Positions 1 to 10,739 of a stretch of 64,000 nucleotides of DNA are shown piece after piece; the stretch's first letter is position 1; each line of letters begins with the position of its first letter. The stretch spans positions 35,835,025 through 35,899,024 of the forward strand of contig OX344763.1 of the NCBI GenBank assembly GCA_947034895.1. Reading direction: 5' to 3'. The notes beneath the pieces were generated by a model. The model searched no databases and was not told the DNA's origin. It saw only the letters and a program-made list of their open reading frames with translations. The stretch comes from Rhytidiadelphus loreus. Taxonomy: Eukaryota; Streptophyta; Bryopsida; Hypnales; Hylocomiaceae. Both the position numbers and the translations under genes were made by a program.

Positions 1-247
1 AAGTTGCTTGGGCAGAAGAAGGCTCGTTGATTTTCTCTGCCTTTTTCACAGTATCCCCATCACAATGTGTCTCATCTCGGTTTCTTGATATAAGAGAGGA
101 ATAATCAATACACAGCAAAACCATCTGCATCATTACTATGTACACTGTCACTCTTGTACTTGTGAACAACATTTTATGAACGTTCTGGGTTTATATTATT
201 TAATGTAAGGCAGTTGCCTCCTGAGATTCGTTTTGTTGATATTCCAG
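1..247 (+). other. Intron of copy A at the left window edge
   Basis: The first bases match the intron that follows the LRR exon ending in ELQEL in copies B (after 21019), C (after 32210) and D (after 59269). The acceptor is the AG before 248. The window therefore starts inside gene A, just after a splice donor. Confidence 0.8.
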
Positions 248-3200
248 GTATCTAGACTATAATTCAATCAATGGGTCACTAAACATCAGTGACCTTGCTG
301 CCCGAGGCTTCCTGAGTACGAGATCTTCTAACTCATCTGGACAGCTGAGAGTTCTTTCATTGGTGAACAACTCAATTAGCCAAGTAATCTATGATGTGAC
401 GAAAATTGGAGACTTCACCGCAGTTATAAGGTATGCACGTGTGGACATGTTAGAGAATGATCAATTCCACCCAAATGCTACAACTATTGAGAATAAAAAA
501 ATATTTACTATCATTGAGGTTGACAATGAAGTTTTTTTATGGTGCCACTGAAAGTCCTGTTGAGAGCTTTCAGTGATTCTGAAGACTTTGAGTTTATGGG
601 GAATTGCACAAAATACTTATACTATTTTTCATTGCATGTTGTGTTCTGATTTGTTTTTTAGTCATAACTTTTGCATTATGGCTCCAAAAGACTCAAAGAT
701 TCATAGATAAGGTACTTATAACAAATGGCCATTTTTTTGAAATTTTTAAAAATTGATTTTCTTATTTTTAAGTACTCTAGGGAAAAAAACCACACCTAAA
801 AGCAAACAAAATTGGCAGGTATTTCTTGCAATCACCCTTATTTTACTTCCGAAACCCAGTGATCATGAACTGGAGTTACGGTTCCTAGTTAGCAGCAAGT
901 GATTTACATTGTCGTCTTTGGCAGTCTTCAAGGGAATCCTTATTGCAAAGTTCCAAACTCTGATGACGGTACAAGATGCTTTTGTACCCAAGTTTGCAAA
1001 TATACATCCGTTGCAGTTGCAAGAGCGATGGCACGTAGAGAAGCCAAACGTAAAATCCGTAACACCGTGATAATCGCTGTGGTGATAAGTGTATCATCAC
1101 TGCTGATCCTACTGGTCGGTCTAGCTGCTTTTTACAACAGAAGCAAGAAAGACAGACAAGATTACGAGAAAGATAGACGAGATTACGAGCTTCTACTTCA
1201 GAAAAGTAAGCATTATTGCTGGAAGCTTCGATTGCTAAGGACTATTTTTCTTGGTCCTTTCAATATTTGTGAATTATGTATTTTATGCGTACAATGTATT
1301 TGATATGTGAATAGTATCTAATGTGTATTTATTTTGACAAGGTGTATGCTTGGAAAAGAGTAGTTAATTGTACGATTATTCCATGCAGAGTGTGAAGAAT
1401 TTGAGGTGCAGCCTACAATCTTTCCCTACGACCAGCTTCGAATTGCCACACGAGACTTCCATCCTGATATGAAGCTCGGCCAAGGGTCCTTTGGGGCTGT
1501 ATACAAGGTGAGATTTCGGACGCCTCTTCCGAATGCTTCCAGAGGTCTCTGGTGGCAGAACTTCAATCTTGAATGGCTCAGCACTTCAAATATTCTTCGT
1601 TGTAATCTCCAAATTCTACGAAGCACCAGTGCATGCATGAGAGACCTATTTGTGTGTTTCTTGGTTTTAGATTATGCCTCAATTTGAATCTCTTAAGTTT
1701 CAAGGGAATGACACTTTCTTTTTCACTTTTTTCAGGGTATCCTGCCCAACGGAAATGAAGTGGCAGTAAAGCAGTTGTTTGCCAAGGCGGCACAAAGTAT
1801 AGATGAATTCTTGAACGAGGTTGTTCTGTTGACTGGAATGAAACACCGAAATCTGGTTAACTTGAAAGGATGTTGCACCGGCGGACCACAAAGATTGTTG
1901 GTCTATGAGTATGTTGACAACTATGACATTGATAAGATACTTCTAAGTAAGTTTATGCGTACTCACAAATATGATTTCTATATTTTCATAGCATTTATTT
2001 CTTTTCAAAATTATGGTTTTCTTACAAAAAACAGGCAGTTTTTTTAATCTCAAGAACCTTGTGCAACTCAAGATTCAAAGATGTACAATTCATAAACCTT
2101 GTTTTGGTTCATAGACAATTATACAAGTAACAGAGAAGATGCCCAATCTTATATTTACTCTCAATTGGTGTTGCCATGCCTAACAGGTTCCAATCACGGT
2201 ACTAGCAAAGCCCTCTTGAGTTGGCCTACACGAATGAAGATCCTCTTAGAAGTTGCTCATGGTTTGCATTATCTACATGACTTTGCACAACCAAGAATTA
2301 TTCACCGAGATATCAAACCAAGTAATATCTTGTTGAGCAAGAGCTATGAAGCCAAAATAGCAGACTTTGGATTGGCATTTTTGTTTCCTGATGAAGAAAG
2401 TTATATACACACTAATCACGTGGCTGGGACCCAGTAAGCTCAAAACTATTTGTTTTAATAGGTGATGTTTTCAAATTTAGTTGTTTTCTATTGATTCTTC
2501 TTATTGGTTTTGTTATCTATTTGTAGGAAAGGTAGAAGGTTGTAAAATAGGCAATATTTTAAAATTGTTCACATGTGTGGATGGTGATCATTTATGTCCT
2601 AAAATGTTCCTTGTGGGCACATGTAAATCATTTTAGAACCTTGTTTGTTTTACTCCCTTCTACCTTAGTTGCATCAACTAGACTTAACCATGAAACCTTG
2701 TGTCTGTGTTGAGTGGTTGGATGAGGTTTGTATAAACATTTGAGAGGTTAGATGTTACAATTTTTTATCTTGATTTTGATATTGAATTTGATTGTATATT
2801 TGCAGGGGATATGTGGCACCTGAATATTTATCCTACGGTCAATTGAGTAATAAAGTAGATGTTTTTAGCTTTGGGATTTTATGTTTGGAGGTTGTAAGTG
2901 GACGAAGAAATATTGATGCAAATCTTGAATCCAAGAAAACGTATCTATCCAAATGGGTAAGCTTTTCTTAATCTTGATTTTCAAATGTTGGTCCTCTATA
3001 TTTTCTAGTATAATGATTGTGAGTGAAATGACTTGAATTGCAAATGGACCCATTGCTCTTTTATGTTTTTTTTACTACATTGAATTAGTTGAAAGTAATT
3101 AATTTGAAGATCCATGAGTTGATTGAAGTCATAATTTTCTATTGTGGTGGTTGGACTTTTAGGCTTGGAATCTTCATCAACAAGGTAACTTGATCGAACT

Positions 3201-3546
3201 GATTGATCCAACATTGAGACTCAAACAAGAAGAAAAAGTGGAAGTGCATCATTTGATCAACATTGCTCTCATTTGCATCCAAACCAAGGCTGAGCTACGG
3301 CCTAAAATAGAGCAAGTAGTGACCATGCTACAAGGAGACCGACAAGGAGAAAATGATTATAAGGTAGTGGTGCCAAAATCAAGGATGGAGGAACAATACC
3401 GTTTAGAAAGTTTAGAGTTACTTGCATTTGGCAACAACAATCCCTCTACAATGGAAGAAGAGAGTGAAGTTCCATTTATGAATTCATTGAGGAGACCTGT
3501 CGGTAGTTCTAAGAGAGACTACTCTTCAACTAGTGGAATGCCTTAG
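248..3546 (+). CDS. LRR receptor-like kinase, copy A (5' end outside window)
   Basis: This is the 3' part of a plasma-membrane LRR receptor kinase. By hand splicing with GT-AG sites and by comparison with copies B-D, the exons are 248-430, 925-1205, 1389-1507, 1736-1946, 2187-2433, 2806-2956 and 3163-3546. All joins keep the frame. Exon 248-430 holds the last LRRs. Exon 925-1205 holds LQGNPYC, a Cys-rich stretch and the membrane helix. The remaining exons encode the kinase: GQGSFG loop, VAVK lysine, [11 protein letters not shown] and a GYVAPEY segment. The acidic tail ends at TAG 3546. Compared with B-D it has 21 extra bases in the juxtamembrane exon, a tandem copy of a KDRxDYE heptad. The activation segment reads GTQGY where the other copies have GTKGY. 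Signal peptide and first exons lie left of the window, so whether the whole gene is functional cannot be judged. The family is similar to the LRR-VIII class of plant RLKs; that assignment is inferred from memory of the family. Confidence 0.9.
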
Positions 3547-4200
3547 CATAGTGAAATAAGAGTTGCATGATACTTTTAGTTATGTTTGTTGAATAGTAGA
3601 ACAGTTGAAGCCAAATTTTTGGTAGGGAAGTCAAAGCTAAGTCATGTTTCCTTCATTTGTATATCCAGAAAGTCATTTTGGTATATTACAGGTGGAAAGT
3701 TGAAGAAATATTTAGAGATGACTTTAGATTTTTTTTTCTACCTTGTTTTGCAACTTTCTAGACTTTTAGTCAAATAGATTTGAGCAGCATAAAACCAAAA
3801 TCCATTTGTTGAATTGTGTGCAAATCGGTTGATTTAGTAACTATGAAATCACCATTTTAGTCTGTTACTTGGCTCATTCAAAACAAGGCATAGAATTGAG
3901 GACCTATCCAAGATCCAACTTTATGAACTTGGACTCTAAACTGAGTACAAAATGCATCTGTGAACTTTGCAATTCAACAATAAATGGAGGAAATTTTATA
4001 TGTAAGTTTATGCATAATGTCATTATCATGTCAGGAAGGTTGGAATGCTTACAATAAGTTCACATCTTGCTTTATTTTGATGCAAAAAATTACTGTGCTC
4101 TGTGCATGTCTGAGATCCAGATTGCAAAAAACTCTCCAAAGTCTCAAGTGTTTTGATATGTCTTGAAATACAAAGTCTGCTATTGAAGTGGACCATCCTA
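3547..4200 (+). repeat. 3' flank shared by copies A, B, C and D
   Basis: Non-coding sequence after the stop codon resembles 24318-24890 (after B), 36468-37060 (after C) and 62443-62760 (after D). The order of recognisable words is the same in each: GAAGCCAAATT, a stretch around AAAGTCATTTT, TTAGAxATGACTT, and a later TCTCAAGTG. The duplicated unit therefore includes several hundred bases of 3' flank. For A and B the similarity continues to about 5350 and 25690. It probably contains the 3' UTR; no single poly(A) signal stands out. Confidence 0.75.
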
Positions 4201-4204
4201 TTAA

Positions 4205-4654
4205 TCCTTAAACGTTGAGGCGGACATTTGGTGGCGTCCAATGGATGACAAAGAATCCTTCTAGTAGGACAAAAGTGCAACTGTTCATCCTCAAAATGTT
4301 GTTGTGAAAAGGGAAGGTCTTCTAGAGTAGTTTGACTTCCAATGAGTACTTTTGCAATTTTGTAAGCTAATGATTCACACAGTAACCAAAAGGATGGTTT
4401 CCATAGTCACCCATCTGTCCTTCAACCCTTGAACAACGAGATGGTCACCGTGGAAATCATTTGTTTGAGTATTGTATGAATTGTTGGCTTAAAATAATGT
4501 AAAAACACTCATTGGAAGTCAAACTACTGTAAATGACCTTCCCTTTTCACATAAAATTTGAAGGATGAATAGTTGCACTTCTGTCTTGCATGGAGAGATT
4601 CTTTGTCATTCATCGGCTGGAAAATGTCCTCACCATTGTTTATAGGTTAAAGAG
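4205..4654. mobile_element. Foldback MITE with TTAA ends
   Basis: A long inverted repeat: 4230-4370 pairs with 4500-4625. Both arms carry the word TTTGACTTCCAATGAGT and a GTGAAAAGGGAAGGTC word. The element is flanked by TTAA (4201-4204 and 4655-4658). The outer ends are diverged (TCCTTAAACG against CTCTTTAACC read inward). It has no coding capacity. The arms recur at 4880-4970 and around 26690-26800, so this is a dispersed family. Confidence 0.6.
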
Positions 4655-4851
4655 TTAATGTACCCAAGTTTTCCATCCTACAAACCAAGTTGACTTCTGG
4701 TTCCAACCGATCATTATGATAGATAGACTTCCATGTTTTCATAAATAGAAACACTTTAGATTATACAAAATGGCCTTCCTCAATAATAATAAAAAGAAGT
4801 TAGGGACTTAAAGGGTTAAACTCATGGAGACCTTTTTATAAAGTCAATTAA

Positions 4852-5051
4852 CCCTTAAACATCAAGGAGGACATTTGGTGTTTGATGGATGACAAAGTGT
4901 AACTATTCATCATTGGAATTTTGTTGTGAAAAGGGGAAGTCCTCTATAGTAGTTTGACTTCCAATGAGTGTTTTTGCTATTTCTAAAGCCCATGAGTTAC
5001 ACAGTAATGAAAAGGGATGATGTCCAAGGTCACCCCTTTGTCTTTTAAGGG
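4852..5051. mobile_element. Short MITE with TTAA ends
   Basis: About 200 bp bounded by TTAA at 4848-4851 and 5052-5055. The termini are CCCTTAAAC on the left and the inverted CCCTTAAAAG on the right. The left part (GGACATTTGGTG, then GATGACAAAG) matches the start of the neighbouring 4205-4654 element, so it belongs to the same family. A C homopolymer of about 13 bases follows at about 5077-5089. Confidence 0.5.
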
Positions 5052-5084
5052 TTAATCTTGAACCCTTAAAGGACGCCCCCCCCC

Positions 5085-5350
5085 CCCTATGACTAAGGTA
5101 GTCACCAAAACTTGCTCCTATTATTGAACCAATTGGTGCATTATTTGTTTCTATAGTGAACAATGAAGTCATTCATCAATCACTTTTTGGCCTCCCTGTT
5201 CTTCGAGGATTAAAGTGTGTTGTAGCTGTTATTGTCCTCTGGATGACCTTATTTAGGTCTACTAGATGGAAAAAACTCGTTTTTTTCATCCAATTTTTTT
5301 TGGGGAAGTTTCTTGAATATATTTTCAATGAATAGTTTTCAAATTCCCTC
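5085..5350. repeat. Dispersed repeat shared with 25430-25690 and 12050-12140
   Basis: Words such as GGTGCATTATTTGTTTCT and GAACAATGAAGTCAT recur in the copy B 3' flank at 25430-25530, and in weaker form at 12050-12140. The first pair belongs to the segmental duplication of the receptor gene flank. The 12-kb copy is isolated, which suggests an older dispersed element. Confidence 0.5.
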
Positions 5351-6446
5351 ATTATGGTATTATTGACTTTTCTAAAGAAGAGGATGCTTAATCCACGGAC
5401 TACCCTTGTGGTGTAAATTTCTTTGCCATTTCTTGTTATTTACTCTCAATGATGTGAATTTTAGTCATAAAAATGATGTTTTCTAAATTTTAGGACTACT
5501 AATGAAATGAAGCTTATCAAGTTTAGTTTCTACTCCAATTATTTTTTTTGAAAAATTCATAAATTTCAATATTTTATAGCAATATGAATTTTGAATCTAT
5601 AACATAGCTTGGAGATTGTTTAAGTTTAGAGTGATACAATAAATTTGGTCTATATCATGAATCATGATGCTTTACAAATGGACAAAACTGAGTACAACTT
5701 TGAAACATTTTTGTTCAAACAACCATACCATAAACATCAATGGATAAAGTCCAAAAGTAGATATACAAAAGTTGTAATATGCAACATACTACATGTTACA
5801 ATGGAAGTTTGAAGAATTGTTGTTTTTTAGATGATATTGTCAATGATAATTTACTTTTTTTCAGATTTGTTGAATCAATTACGTGCATCATGAACTCTAG
5901 TCTTTGGATAAAAATATTGAAATTAAAAATGCATTATATGGTTGTGAAGTATAAAATGAACGCATTGCCCAATTCAACAAATGTTTCAAATGCAAGGGCA
6001 TTAAGATGTAAGTAACAATGGTCCATATTGCAACTTATACTCTCTCTGCAATGGCTAATGTTATCTCATGCTCTTAATTCTCAAAAGAAATTCAAATATT
6101 GTGGGAACCAACATCATTTGTATGTTTGTCAAATTGTTGTTATTTTTAATTCTATAAGTGTCAAATCCTTCAATTTTTGTGTACAACAATTTGAAATGAT
6201 ATATATCAACATGCCAAGACACAAATTTCTTTTCTGGAGTACTAAGAAAAAATTGGCAAAAGATAAAGTAATTCCAAATCATGTTGAACAAAACTAAGTT
6301 TTTGACATGGCTAACTTTGAAACTGATTTTCTTTCAAATCACAACTACTTTTTTCTTCAAACTTCCATGGTAAAATGTAGTATGTTGCATACTACAACTT
6401 TTGTATATCTATTTTTGGACTTCATTCAATGATGCTTATGGTATGG

Positions 6447-7283
6447 ATAGGCAATTTCGTTAAAATGGCGGTATTCCATTGGCATTTGTACATGAAGGAA
6501 TAGAGACTAAGCTAGGGGAGGACACTCTCACTACATTTGGGGTAACTACGTGCGGCGGTGGAAAAAGTAATTCATGTAATTCACCTTGAATAAACTATAA
6601 TTTCATTCTAAAATTTTGAGCTTTGTTTAACAATGACTAAAGGTTTCTATTGACAAAAAATTCAATTCCAAATAACATAAGATATATTGTCTAGAAAGGG
6701 TTGAAAAATGAACTAAAATGGCATGTTCTCCAACTAAAATATTTATAGAGCTCACATGAAGATGACTATTGCATCAATATTCAACCAAAATAAACTTTCA
6801 ATAGAAAGCTATTCTATATAATTTTTTTTTCATTTTTCAAATTTTTTTTCTTATATAATATAGAGGTGTGAAAGTTATTTTCAGCTTTACAGTGTATCTT
6901 TTTTCTTCAAAAATTTATAACTAATTACTATTAGCACAAAAAAATACCAATAATTCAAAACATAAACTTATAAAGTAGTAAAATCTATCCATAATTTTTT
7001 TTTTGAAAAAGAAATTAAATTTTAAGGTGTATTACTTGTTTTACTTTTTCCGCCGCACGTAGTTTGCTAAAACATAGGGAGTGTCCTCCCCGGGAGACTA
7101 AGGTGTATTGAGGCACCTATTCATCTCATATCAAGCATGCATTGTGTCCCATGTTTGCCCAAATCACTACTTGTTTACGTATAGCATCGCCCCCACCATC
7201 GTCTTCCACAAGATCTCATGCCCTAGTTGGTCCCCTGAACCGCCATTTTAATGGAATACCGCCATTTTAACGAAATTGTCCAT
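6447..7283. mobile_element. MITE of the AAAATGGCGG family, itself carrying a nested element
   Basis: The ends ATAGGCAATTTCGTTAAAAT and, inverted, ATGGACAATTTCGTTAAAAT form the terminal repeat, followed by GGCGGTATTCC. ATGG directly flanks both sides (6443-6446 and 7284-7287), and the uninterrupted site is seen in the partner arm at about 5725. Removing the nested 582-bp element and its 9-bp duplication leaves 246 bp, the same length as the family member at 20668-20913. It carries no gene. Confidence 0.8.
6512..7093. mobile_element. MULE-type MITE (9-bp target duplication)
   Basis: Terminal inverted repeats begin CTAGGGGAGGACACTC on the left and CCGGGGAGGACACTC, inverted, on the right. A second shared block is ACTACGTGCGGCGG. 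The 9-bp direct repeat GAGACTAAG flanks it at 6503-6511 and 7094-7102. A 9-bp duplication is typical of Mutator-like elements. The interior is AT-rich with no coding capacity. It sits inside the 6447-7283 element. Confidence 0.8.
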
Positions 7284-7329
7284 ATGGTTGTTTGAATAAA
7301 AATGTTCCAAAGTTGTACTCATCATTGTA

Positions 7330-9280
7330 CACTACTGACAATATACATCCATGGTGAAAATTTCAGATTTTTTGAGTATATATATTTTGTATTTGATATG
7401 ATTTTTTTTTAAATTTTGAAGAAATTCACAGTAATTTGAAATTTTCCTCAAAAAATTGAAAATGTCATAACTTGCAATAGATATATTTTTTCATCTCTAA
7501 GAAATAAATATAAGAAAGTTCCATTCATATCTACTTTTAAAATAACAATAAACAGAGTGATGGGCATTGGGCAATGATGCTTGAAATTGGTGGTCATGGC
7601 CCATCTTTTAAGGATTAGCCTTGTGACACCGTAGGCACCATTTTGTGGCACTTGGATGACAATGCAACAATCTAGACACAAATTGGAAGCATTTTTTCAT
7701 CCACATTTTTCTTATAGACCTTTTATGGTGAGTTATGAAGAGTATGCAATTGAATTTGCAAATCTTGACAGTGTTTGTCTTCATATTAATGAAAAGTTAG
7801 TAAAAAAACAGATCACAAAATATACTAGTTTATTTTATTTTAGGAAGTTGTTGCTTTTTGCTTTAAATCTGAAATTTCTCCATAAAAATGATATTTTTTG
7901 AGTTTAACCCAACTAATGAAATGAAGGCCATCTATTCTTGTTTCTACTCTAATTTGATTTTTGAAAAAATCCCTAAGAAGAAATATTTTATTGCAATTTG
8001 AACTTTGGGTGTGTCTTCGATGTCTATTGAATTTTAATTATAGAATGATATGAAAATTGAACTTACCCTACCCTACGCTAGGATCAAATTTGTTAAAAAA
8101 TAATTCAAAAATAATTCAATATGGCATCTAATGAAATTTTCAAAAATTTTAAGGTGGCATAGTTGAATAGTGTAGAAAATATTAATGAAAATAATCTTAA
8201 TTCTAAAAAAGACAAGATGAAATATGAAAAATGAAAAACAAAATACATATGAAGGTGATTGCTTTAGAAATTAAAATAACCATGGAGTCTATAATGGAAT
8301 GGCATGGCATACAACTATATATAATGTATGGCATTACATTCATGCTAAATTGCCCATCAAATCCAAAATATTAGAGTAGTAAGAAAATTCCTCTAGGTCT
8401 TGGTCATCCAAATCAATCTCTTTCTCACACACATCATCTACATTTGACATTGCACCAAATAATAATTCTTTATTGACTTACTATTGAGTTACATCTAAAA
8501 TTTATTAGAAGATCACATAACAAAATAGTAAAATAAATAAAAATTAGACAAAATCAAACCTCTAGATGTTATAATGTTTGCCTTATTGTCTAACTTGATG
8601 TGTCAAATTGTAGTCTAAAACAAAAAGTACAAACAAAACTCCATTGTGGGAAAATTGAGGGGAAAATCGATATGTACATACAACTAAATATTGGCCAACA
8701 CTAACACCAACTTCTCTAATTCCTAGCAAAGCCTAAGCTTAGCTAATTCATTGATGACAGCCCCATGTCAAGATCTCAAAATTGGAAGTGGCACAACTAT
8801 ATAAGGCCAAATTTAGTGGATATTCCACTGCCATGTGGGTAATACATTACTTTGCTAACCACTTGCAAGGTTACTATGAAATATTCTGAACCCTTCCAAA
8901 TAAAAATAAAAAAACTTTAAATTGGATTAACAAATAGAAATTCAACCTAAAAAGAAATCATTTTGTGTAGGGCCTAATGAATTTGATCTTAAGGTGTGGT
9001 ATGATGTTCTTCACTATAATATACACAGTTATACACATGATGAAATTTCATATATTTTGAGACAATTTTCTATTTTATTTTATTTTTCTTCACAAAATTT
9101 CAAAAAAATCAATTTTCCTCAAAAAAAATATATAATTTTTTTGGTAAAAATGAAGAGACATACAATTTCATCTATGAAAAGCAAAAATAATTCTTTTTGT
9201 TAACATGCAGTTGCTAGATGAGAGCATACAAAACGATGAGAGCGTACAAAACCTCCAACTTCGTGGTCATAGGCCAAGCA
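7330..9280. other. AT-rich intergenic DNA
   Basis: No gene was recognised. Open frames are short and low-complexity. The stretch 7870-8060 is a diverged direct repeat of 5460-5650 (shared ATAAAAATGATxTTTT, CTAATGAAATGAAG and GTTTCTACTC words), flanking the nested elements. Otherwise nothing stands out. Confidence 0.5.
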
Positions 9281-9300
9281 TTTTAGGGTTTAGGGTTTAT
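9281..9300 (+). repeat. Short interstitial TTTAGGG run
   Basis: About two and a half tandem copies of TTTAGGG, the usual plant telomere unit. This is too short to be a telomere; such runs also occur by chance or in promoters. Confidence 0.4.
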
Positions 9301-9641
9301 GTTTGGGTGGAATTCAAAAACAGAATTTAGATACCTTGAGATCTATCAGAAGAGAACCAAAATAAAACACTCCTTAGAGCAGTTAGCTCCATTTAAATTA
9401 GTCCAGTCCAGTACCAGACTTCAAAGTAGTTGAGGAAGCAAAATGATTATTACTTCCAAAATTGGAATAGGCCTGAGGATCATGAGGAGAGGGCAAAAAT
9501 GGTGGATACCATGAAAGGCCTCCATCCTTTTCTCCAAATTTCCTAACCCTAACTCTAATATAGACATCATAATGTAATATACTAAGAGACAAAATTGAAC
9601 ACGAATTTTGAAAACTCATGCTTCAATCATCACAGTAATAG

Positions 9642-9802
9642 TTAAAACACGGTATTGTTGAGCTCATCTTGGAGCTCACACCCAAGCGCATCAGCAAAGT
9701 CCTGTTCATATTCCTGAGCAATCTTCAAACCGACGAGCACTGATTGGCACCCACCCTTGTCAAGAAAGACTTGTGAATTTTCCTGACATGTTGTTTCGTT
9801 TT
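9642..9802 (-). CDS. Possible terminal exon of an unknown gene
   Basis: On the minus strand an open frame of about 53 codons ends at TAA 9644-9642 and starts at a possible acceptor (CTCAG, 9803-9807). The translation looks protein-like, with spaced Cys residues and an acidic amphipathic end (FADALGCELQDELNN). An in-frame stop lies just upstream of the acceptor, which fits an exon edge. No homology is recognised. It could be a fragment of a decayed gene. Confidence 0.25.
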
Positions 9803-10079
9803 CTGAGCATTGCGAAGCAGTTTATGTAGTGTAGTGAGAAAATCTATGCGGGCTTCTTTGAGCCCTAGCTAGCTAATATTTGACTTCATCTCAACACCAT
9901 ATAATGATGTTGGTTGTGTGCTCTGGTTGTGTTCTCTACGCCATACAATATCTCGACATATATTTTTCTGGAATCAACAGTATCTGATTGCTGAAGCATG
10001 TGCTCTGGTCTGATTTAATGCTTCAAAATTGGAGATCACCTCAAAAATCTCAACTCTCTGGAATCAGATGGCTGCTGTA

Positions 10080-10735
10080 TATATATCGGAGCACTTCCAG
10101 AGGGCAGCACAGAGGCATATGTTGCCTCCTGTAAGTTGAGATGGTCCGTGGTGGTGATGTAGAGAAGGGAGAAGCATCCAAAAAGCCTGTACGATTACCC
10201 GAGAGTGGCGTCAAATTCAAAAGAGCCAAGAAGAAGGTCCCCGACCCACAGAAAAGATTTCGAAGCTTCCAAGAGATCGAACATGGAGTGAGGTGACAGA
10301 GTTAGTATCTAGCTTAATGATGATCAGGACTCGTCGAAGAGGAAGGTTTTGCGAGTCAGTTCTATGAAGAAACACGGTGGCGAGGGAGACAAGCTCGTGG
10401 AGGGTCGTACGTGGATCCACGGGTTCAGAACCAAATACGCCAGAGCGTGTGATCGAGTCCGTTACGGGAAATTCGTGTTGCTCAGGAACTGCCCGACCTT
10501 CCTCAGAGGAAATGGAAGAGGACTCCGAACTGAGTTGCACATTTGGGTGGCGTAGAATCTAGTTCTGGAGCATCACGGACCGAGTTGTTTGAGAGGAGCT
10601 TCATTTAGCTAAGAGTACCTCTTGTTATAAAAAGGATAAATGTAGCTTGTAGGTGACTGTCTGGCATTTGTATCCGCTTGATAGTAAAGTGCTAGTGCTA
10701 GTGTAACCCCTTATTGTGAGAATATAATTTTTTTC
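10080..10735 (+). other. GC-richer island with weak coding signals on both strands
   Basis: Base composition here is clearly richer in G+C than the surroundings. On the + strand, 10141-10296 is a 51-codon ATG frame rich in Lys and Arg (KFKRAKKKVPDPQ). A second open frame from 10349 ends at TAG about 10555. On the minus strand 10217-10540 is open with a Ser/Glu-rich start. These overlap, so at most one is real. No family was recognised. It may be a retrocopy, a captured gene fragment, or the upstream part of the gene whose end is at 9642. Confidence 0.3.
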
Positions 10736-10739
10736 CGAT

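Larger units (their letters stand above)
5689..7321. mobile_element. Outer inverted-repeat element, split by a nested insertion
   Basis: The left arm 5689-5812 pairs with 6361-6446 continued by 7288-7321. The right arm is interrupted exactly by the 6447-7283 element. Shared words are TGAGTACAACTTT, TTCAAACAACCATACC and GTCCAAAAxTAGATATACAA (left-arm sense). The core (5813-6360) has only short open frames with no recognised product. Superfamily not determined, because no clear target duplication was found. Confidence 0.65.

Noticed and set aside
5779..6297. Open frames inside the outer inverted-repeat element
   Set aside because: AT-rich composition, overlap between strands and lack of protein-like character make them chance frames.
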